Source of the DNA: Eutypa lata | Lineage: Eukaryota > Ascomycota > Sordariomycetes > Xylariales > Diatrypaceae | Assembly (NCBI GenBank): GCA_022661535.1 | Contig: JAKULF010000009.1 | Coordinates: 2,728,001-2,792,000 of the forward strand | Length of the DNA stretch: 64,000 bases | Direction: 5' to 3' | In this document: piece by piece, positions 57,577 through 64,000 of the stretch | Position numbering within the stretch: position 1 is the stretch's first letter | Layout of the letters: each line of letters begins with the position of its first letter | The notes under the pieces: generated by a model | The model's input: the letters and a program-made list of their open reading frames with translations, nothing else | Told to the model about the DNA's origin: nothing | The model's database searches: none | Translations under genes and position numbers: made by a program

Positions 57577-59676
57577 TTACTTACGATGCGCTTCTTCTAG
57601 TTCCTGGACTTTCCAAGCCCTTAGAGCCCAGCCTGATTCAAAGAGGTTAGCCCGCTCTCAAAGAGTAGATATTGGTCCATCTAAACAATAAGCAAATGTC
57701 ATTTCAATCATACCGAATGCAAAGGCACCCATATACATGAAGCCCGTAAAAACCTGAACATCAAGGTAAGCGCGTGGTCCAGACTTCTTCAGACTGAGAC
57801 CAATGACTTCAGCGAAGGTAGCCGGCAAGACGAGCACTAAGAAGGTCAACGACATTGCTATTGGTAGTTAGTATATGATATAGCATAGGAAACTTTAATG
57901 AGCACAATTGATTAGAAAAAAACAGACTCGTAAGCCAAAAACGTACCAGAAGGTATTAGAGCCAGACCAACAACCTCGGCGCAAACCGGCGCAAGCGTTG
58001 CCCACATAGCGCCAGCTACAGCACCATTAAGGATGGCAAAGACGATACATCCAGCTAAACTTGTCGCACCGAAAGTCCAAAAGAATAGGCAGATGATACC
58101 CCCGGCGAGCGTACACAGCATGCTAATGTTCAGGCGGCCGACTTTATCACTTGACAGTCCAATGATGGGTCGGCCAATCCCCTGGGCCACTGCACACTTG
58201 AGTGTAAGCAAATCCTAAGTGATTGGCTGTGTTGTGGACTTACTATTGAACAATGCTCCAACTAAGGAGGCTTCAGATGCAGATAAACCCACAGATCGAC
58301 AATAGTCGACAATAGAGAAGACGAGAATTGTATAGCCGAGCATGGATAGAAACAGCCAGCCTTCGAAAAGTTGGAAGGGCACTCTCTTGCTATTTGGTAT
58401 AAACAAGTTAATGTTAGTTCTCATCATATCTTGTAGAAGATGCTATAACAAAACGAGAAAGATAGGACATTTGACTTGTTTTTAGTACTCACAACAGTTT
58501 CCAGTTGAAGGCAATGTGGACAGACCCAATACTAGCATTCCGGTCCCGGATGAAGAAAGAGGCAGCGCCATTTACCACGAAAGCTATGATGGCTAATATC
58601 CTGAAGGTCCAAGGCAAGCCAAGTCGAGTTATCATGGCGTTCGTAGAAAGAGAATAGCATAATCCTCCGAATCCAGAGCCAGCGGCTGCTATGGCGTTGG
58701 CAAAGGACCGGCGTTTCGTAAACCACTGAGGGGGTACGGGCGCGGAGGCAACGAAACACAACCCCATTCCGAGGCCAAAGGACACCCCCTGACTAAGGAG
58801 AAGTTGCCAGAACTGGGTTGCAAACGAGGCACCGATGAAGCTGACCCTATTACGTTGGGAGTTGTTTAGTGATATGAAATCACTGTAGTACGAACCCTTA
58901 AAGATATCATATGTTGACTTACGACACGAAAATGCTTCCGATAAAGATGGTCAGTCTCGTGCCTACACGCTTCCAGCCAGCAAGAGCAGTTGCTATAGGG
59001 GAGGACAGGAACGCTAATAGGCTATTAGCAACTCGTTCTGATGGTGGCCGTGGTGCTTGTAGGGTCTATCTACCGATTGAGATTGACAACCCCCCCACAA
59101 AAGCGTACACAAGAGGAGTTGCGCCCTCGAAAACACCTTCCCTCAGATAATAGGCAAGAAAGACGGAGAATGACTAGGAAATAAGTAGTCCTCAGTTAGC
59201 CTATGACTACAGTCCTTTAAACTGATGCGAGTAGATGGACTATAAATATACCGAGTTCAATCCCCATGTGTGCATATTTAGTAGGAAGACTGAAAATATC
59301 ACAACCCTAGCAAGTCGTCCACTTTGTATTAGTCAAACTTAGAGCATAGACGAATAGACGCTGGAGACCTATGGTATCCTAAGATGCTGGGAGAATAGAT
59401 ATAACCAACCACTAGAACATACACTGTTAATTTTTACTCTTCATAGGTAACTAGCTCCTTAGACAGGTACGTAGCCGGGGGCTATACAATCCACGTCTCA
59501 GGAGTTACAACTATAGGCTCGGAGATAAGGGAAGAGTGACAAGATTAAGTATTACTTACTCCATAACCACCATCTATAACCTCCTCCACCGGCGACTGAA
59601 TTCCATTATCGGTCAACGAGGACTCATCATTCTTTTCTCTTGTGTCAGGTAGTACGGTGTTAGTTAGCACAGACAT
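57577..59676 (-). CDS. Monocarboxylate-type MFS transporter, apparently frameshifted
   Basis: Twelve-helix plasma-membrane or vacuolar transporter of the MCH/MCT family (substrate unknown). Exons in transcription order are 59676-59560, 59306-59252, 59173-59074, 59013-58923, 58847-58493, 58389-58244, 58189-57947, 57857-57714 and 57632-57577, totalling about 435 codons. The N-terminus ends in EEVIDGGYG, the MCT signature. Later family stretches are FLLNMHTWGLNS-SFSVFLAYYL, YAFVGGLSIS, GVSFGLGMG, VPPQWFTKRRSFANAIAAAGSGFGG, AQGIGRPIIGLSSDKVGR and YMGAFAFG-WALRAWKVQELEEAHRK. Two frame problems remain. Exon 1 ends in phase 0 while exon 2 needs phase 2, exactly losing the expected Trp after DGGYG. 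One extra base at about 58797-58805 shifts the frame inside QFWQLLLSQG. Either the copy is decaying or the sequence has small errors. The other seven junctions are in phase. Confidence 0.8.
58390..58492 (-). mobile_element. Introner-like element: intron of the MFS gene
   Basis: A 103-bp intron (GTGAGT to TAG, phase 2) on the minus strand, homologous along its whole length to the intron at 56412-56515 of the CoA-ligase gene. The host exons are unrelated, so the similarity cannot come from gene duplication. Inverted ends (AAACAAGTCAA and TTAACTTGTTT) match at ten of eleven positions. Confidence 0.75.
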
Positions 59677-61295
59677 AGCCGCCAATCCGAATATTGGTTG
59701 ATAAATGAAGAATAAGAATACAGGAGTAACTAGACAGTCTTATGATCCCACACACTCACTGGTTACTAGCGACTTTGAACTGGCCTATATAAGTATAAAG
59801 GCGGTATAGCTATATATAACGAGCAACGCCGGAAATAAAATCTTCGATGACTTGATTATCTCCAACCAACATGTTGCTTTTACTCTTACTTCATCAATAC
59901 ATTAGTGCCCGCACCCCTGGTAAGTATGGAGCCGTGCTTAGCGTTCTGGAGCCCATTGAGCACAAATGCATACGCATCAGCGAACGACCATACTCAGTAT
60001 TTGGAATAGTTATATTGGATAGTAGTCCTCCCAAGGGATGTAGTATGGTGTCATTGAAAGTAACAGCACCTCTATGCACATCTCAAGCTGTGAAACGAGA
60101 GAGAGAGATAAGCAAAGAAACATCAACCCAACGTTGGCTTGATCAAAATTGTTGTGATTTGCCCTAGCGAGATGTGCTTGATAGATGGGGTCGGGCTTGT
60201 CGGTTATCGGTTACATAACATCAATTAAAGCCCTGGCCTGGTCCAATAAAAGCCTCCGACTTTCCACCGCTGTCAAGACCTCCTTCTTGAAATGGAAAAT
60301 CTGGGGTTACTTTGAACCGCTGCAAGACGAATCTTGAATAGGATAAGCTTGGTAAGCTTAGGATCGTCAACATGTGGGCGAAGAATTCCCCGAGCACTTT
60401 GGGAAGAAGCAGAAGAATTGTTCGAAACTAACTACTCTATCCTGAGGAGAGAATTGCATAAACGAACGGTGAGGAGCCCTACGAAGGTACCTATGTAGGT
60501 AGAATACATATGTATGTATAATGCTTGCCAAGCTTGTCCTTCTATTGAACGCTAAATTAATGCATGGAAAGAGTAGCCGGGGGTTGATGAGTCAGAATGA
60601 TCGTCAAGGGTCTTTTAAACATTCGAAATATTAAAAAGCCCAATGACAAGTTGGATACACTGTAAACCTCATCTTCAATGTTCATAGGTATGAATGCACA
60701 CGAACTACTTAACTACACCCAATCATCTACGTGTAATACATGATTCACATTATATACCTAGGTGTATGTATGCACGCCATACATATGTACCTAGGTATGT
60801 ATGTATGTATAATCCTGTGCAGCTACCTAGGCTGCTAGGTAGGTACCTATTGTAGGTAAGGTACGTGTCTGCCCCGCGTTTCCGTCTAGAAGTGACATCT
60901 AGAACTAAGTGGACATGCGTTGTCTAGACAACGATTGTGGAACCACTAGTTAGACAGCAACGGGCCATGTTAGTCACGACACATCACCGTACATAATCGG
61001 TACAAATTCCGTATCTTGTATCATGGCTAATGTGTGTCATTCCTCTTCTACCCACAGAACTATTTACCTGGAACCTATCGAACACAGTAGAACGCAATAA
61101 ACATACATATTCACCGACTTCCATAGCAACCTGACGTAGTACTATTGTCTGTGAATCATACATACTTACATACATAGACCGCTATTTATTATCCCAACAT
61201 ATACCTAAGTATTCCGCCCCAGAGAAATAAACCTTAGATCAACAATTCCTTCGATTCCAATCAGACTACCAACCAGTGTTTAACTAATTTCCGAT
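59677..61295. other. Divergent intergenic region, no gene recognised
   Basis: 1.6 kb between the 5' ends of the MFS gene (-) and the LIM gene (+). A short frame starting MLLLLLLHQYIS at 59,871 looks like chance. The section 60,770-60,870 is dense in tacatatgta and tacctaggta palindromes. Confidence 0.5.
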
Positions 61296-63921
61296 ATGCT
61301 ACTCCGAGGCAAGTCCAAGGAGAGATCCAAGGAGAGGTCCAAGGAAAGATCCAAAGAGAGGTCCTCGCCGAGAAAAGTGACCCCGCCGTCACCTTCATAT
61401 ATGAACAATGATCAGTTTGGTTCGTATGCCTCCTGTACACTGTTACAACAACAATCAATGCAGCCTACAAGAGCTGACAGTGGTCGTGTGAACAGCAGCG
61501 TACCTGGCCAGCCTTCGTGAAAATCGGGTCAGTCGCCCGAGCCCGAGCGGAGCACGACCTCAGCCACCATCTTCAGCAAGATCACACCGTGAATCAGACC
61601 AATTCACAACCACTGGCCGACACTCCATTGCAAGCCCCTCCGTGCGGTCCGAGACTCCTACTAGTCACCTGAGAATGCAGTCCGATATGCCAAAACAACC
61701 CACCAGCCGCTTCAGCATGGTTGGTAGTGTGGCCTCTCGGTATTCGACTATGTCCGCCTCAGGGCGAGATTACTACGACGACGATAACGCTTCCCAGCCC
61801 CCTTTAAACCCTTCCGAGGTTGTCCCTAGTGCTACTTATATCGAGCGTGGTCAGCGGTGGATGGAGAAGGAAGAAGTCAACTCACTTCGTCGTGCTATGG
61901 ATGCTATGGATCTCAAAGACCCCAATTCACGGCGTGAGGGCGACGATGACCAAGCCGTCGAGGATGATGACGACAAACGCCTCTACAATGCTGCCTTAGA
62001 CGAAGCTGCTGAGCTGGTATGGATGCACGAACATGGAGTCAAGCCGCCCGAACATGGTGCCCCTTATCACTACACGCCGCACCTACGAAAAGACAGCTAC
62101 GCACGCGCTCGGACTGCTAGTGTTAACCGGCACAGTGGCGACTTTGGCGGCGCTGGACGTGCTAGAGATTCTCTGCGTTCTTACTCGGGTAGCTCATCTG
62201 GAAGTGACATGGGCACCCCGTCTGATAGTCCTCGTGAGAGCACCGACCAACCACGTAGCGTTCCCCAAGAGCCGACTAAATCTAAGTCGTACTCTGTGTT
62301 GGGAAATACCCACCGCCCGAGTGCCCGTAATCACCGTCGGCGGAGTAGTATGAAGCGCAACATTAGCGGCGAGATAGAGAAGCCATTCTCGGGAGATCAG
62401 ATTTGGGAAGAGCCCGAGGGTAATGCCCCAGAGCCGCCACCCAAGGAGTCCGGTGCTTCTAACAAGGTCCCGACGCCGCTGAAGCCGAAGCCGCGGAATC
62501 CTCTGGGCAGAGTTCAGTTTGCGCCCGCGTCGCCTCAGACCTCCCCGTCCGGGTCGCCAAAGCGCCTCTCTAGATTCGATATCCACAGAAACCCACCGTC
62601 CCAGTCACGCAACCCCAGCTACCGAACTAACAGCCCTCTCCCGTCATCGTCGGAGCCTACTGAGGAAGTTCCGAAGAAGCATGGGATGGAGATACGCGGC
62701 GATGATATTCGTCAGGCTACGAGCATGCGGCTAAAGGACCGTAGTGCCAAGCTCCCCACGCCCTCCGCCGTCAGTGACAGCCCTGGACGTCCAATCGTAA
62801 GCTTTGACAAAAATTGGAAGGCCCCCGAAGAGGCAACTGATCGAACGTCAGAAGAGTCCAACCGAGTCCCACTCGACGGGCTCAGAAAAGGCGGTCCGGG
62901 TCAAGACTCGGTACCGCCTGTCCCTACTATCGCAGTTACGTCGATTCCTGAGACTTCGCCGTCCCCGCCATCATCGCGGTCATCTGGCGCGCCCGCCATC
63001 CCAAGTATTCAAATAGAGGGCAGTGATGACAATGGCCCACGGATTCCCGTACCTACTATCGTGCTCCCCGGTGACGACGACAACAGCAGCAATAACAACA
63101 GTACCACGTCAAGCCCTACCAAGCCCTCAGCTAGACCACTACCAACCCCCGGTGCATCCAATGCTCAGTCTCGCGGTCCCTTCGGAGGTCGCCCGAGAGG
63201 CCACTGGTCGCCTGATCCCCATAACAATAACATACCAGGCCGCTCCACGGCGCTCTGCCACGAATGTGGACATGCCATCCAGGGCCGCTTCGTGGCACTG
63301 AAGGGCTCCGCGGAGCGCTTCCACCCGCAGTGCTTCCGGTGCTACACGTGTGGGACGGGACTCGAGGCGCTCGAGATCAGCCCGGAGCCAGACTCATTCC
63401 GGAGCGAGCGGCTGGACCGGATCCGACGGCGGGCGGCGGGCGAGGTGCTCGACGAGGAGCCCGGCCAGACCATGGCCGAGGACGGCGACGACCGGCTCCG
63501 GTTCTTCTGCCACCTGGACTGGCACGAGCAGTTCGCGCCGCGCTGCAAGCACTGCAAGACGCCCATCCTCGGCGAGCACATCGTCGCCCTGGGCGCCCAC
63601 TGGCACTACGGCCACTTCTTCTGCGCCGAGTGCGGCGACCCCTTCGACCGCGGCATGACCCACATCGAGAAGGACGGCTGGGCCTGGTGCGTCAGCTGCC
63701 AGACCAAGCGCACCGAGCGCCGCGCCCCCAAGTGCCGCAAGTGCAAGGTCGCCGTCATCGGCCAGTACGTCCGCGCCCTGGGCGGCGAGTGGCACGACGA
63801 GTGCTTTCGCTGTGCCACTTGCGGCGGCGGCTTCGACGACGGCCAGATCTTCCCCGTCCCCGAGCGCGGCGACGGCGTCGTCCTGTGCACGGGGTGTCGT
63901 GCTGCGGAGCTCAAGATGTGA
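61296..63921 (+). CDS. Three-LIM-domain protein, paxillin-like
   Basis: Probably a cytoskeletal or polarity adaptor like fungal Pxl1. The exons are 61296-61419 and 61496-63921; the 76-bp intron has an unusual GTTCGT donor and a GCTGAC branch site. The product is 849 aa (an acceptor three bases later is also in frame). It starts with four SKER repeats (12-bp units, 61314-61361) and NDQFAAYLASLRENRVSRPSPSG. A long Ser/Pro-rich disordered region follows. The LIM domains are at the C-terminus. LIM1 (CHECGHAIQGRFVALKGSAERFHPQCFRC...FFCHLDW) has an insert of some 30 charged residues. LIM2 (CKHCKTPILGEHIVALGAHWHYGHFFCAEC...WCVSC) and LIM3 (CRKCKVAVIGQYVRALGGEWHDECFRCATC...LCTGC) are complete in zinc ligands. 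The last 600 bp are extremely G+C-rich at third positions. Confidence 0.9.
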
Positions 63922-64000
63922 GTGACGACGCGAGGTGACGGCTGTGTGGATGGGTAGATAGATAGCTGGGATAGGTAGTCGAGTGGATGGATGGATGGAT
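63922..64000. repeat. GATA/GGAT short tandem repeats
   Basis: Downstream of the LIM gene the sequence turns into gatagatag and ggatggatggatggat runs, and the window ends inside the last of them. Confidence 0.7.

Noticed and set aside
57658..57713. C-terminus FGMIEMTFAYCLDGPISTL for the MFS transporter
   Set aside because: This is read-through of an intron (57633-57713); splicing gives the family-typical WALRAWKVQELEEAHRK end.
61642..61680. Start of the LIM protein at 61642
   Set aside because: That codon is GTG; the frame is open upstream to about 61493 and joins an ATG-starting exon at 61296 by an in-phase intron.
63394..63795. Antisense frame of 133 codons in the LIM gene, and similar ones in clf1 and npr3
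   Set aside because: They arise from the extreme G+C bias of the sense codons and have no independent features.

Overview
The window is nuclear DNA of a filamentous ascomycete (Pezizomycotina, most likely a Sordariomycete). The evidence is short introns (mostly 50-140 bp) with CTRAY branch sites and YAG ends, a retrotransposon destroyed by C-to-T and G-to-A mutation in the manner of repeat-induced point mutation (RIP), and fungal protein families such as an FlbC-like zinc-finger factor, a fungal acetate kinase, Sft2, Npr3 and Cox19. Coding positions were rebuilt by eye from splice sites, reading phase and family conservation. For each spliced gene the exon lengths add up in phase, except where stated.

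Left end (1-6,114): an almost pure A+T block is a 5.76-kb LTR retrotransposon with two 258-bp LTRs, killed by RIP. Then (7.8-14 kb) come an unrecognised four-exon gene, acetate kinase (three exons) and an FlbC-like C2H2 regulator. A 7.4-kb gene-poor block (13.9-21.3 kb) follows, holding a 126-bp palindromic MITE-like element.

Middle (21-40 kb): the splicing factors prp31 (-) and clf1 (+) lie head to head across 714 bp. They are followed by a DUF3824-like low-complexity protein, a La-motif protein (LARP1/Slf1/Sro9 type) and the Golgi transport protein Sft2, all on the minus strand. About 5.8 kb without a recognisable gene comes next, then a bHLH regulator (45.4-47.0 kb), npr3 of the TORC1-inhibiting SEACIT/GATOR1 complex, a secreted Cys-rich GPI-type protein, and cox19, a four-exon gene whose exons are too short for simple ORF scanning.

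Right end (54-64 kb): the most unusual part is a 12-exon gene encoding a fused alpha-beta succinyl-CoA synthetase paralogue. Its alpha half keeps the catalytic histidine, while its beta half has lost most of the ATP-grasp N-lobe and metal ligands. The gene uses three GC-AG introns and an 8-nt microexon. Tail to tail with it lies a monocarboxylate-type MFS transporter with an apparent frameshift. One intron in each of these two unrelated genes is clearly homologous to the other, which is the signature of an introner-like element (a mobile intron). A three-LIM-domain, paxillin-like protein closes the window.

Functionally, the set mixes housekeeping genes (splicing, COX assembly, Golgi transport, TORC1 control) with regulators and two carbon-metabolism loci, acetate kinase and the CoA-ligase/transporter pair.
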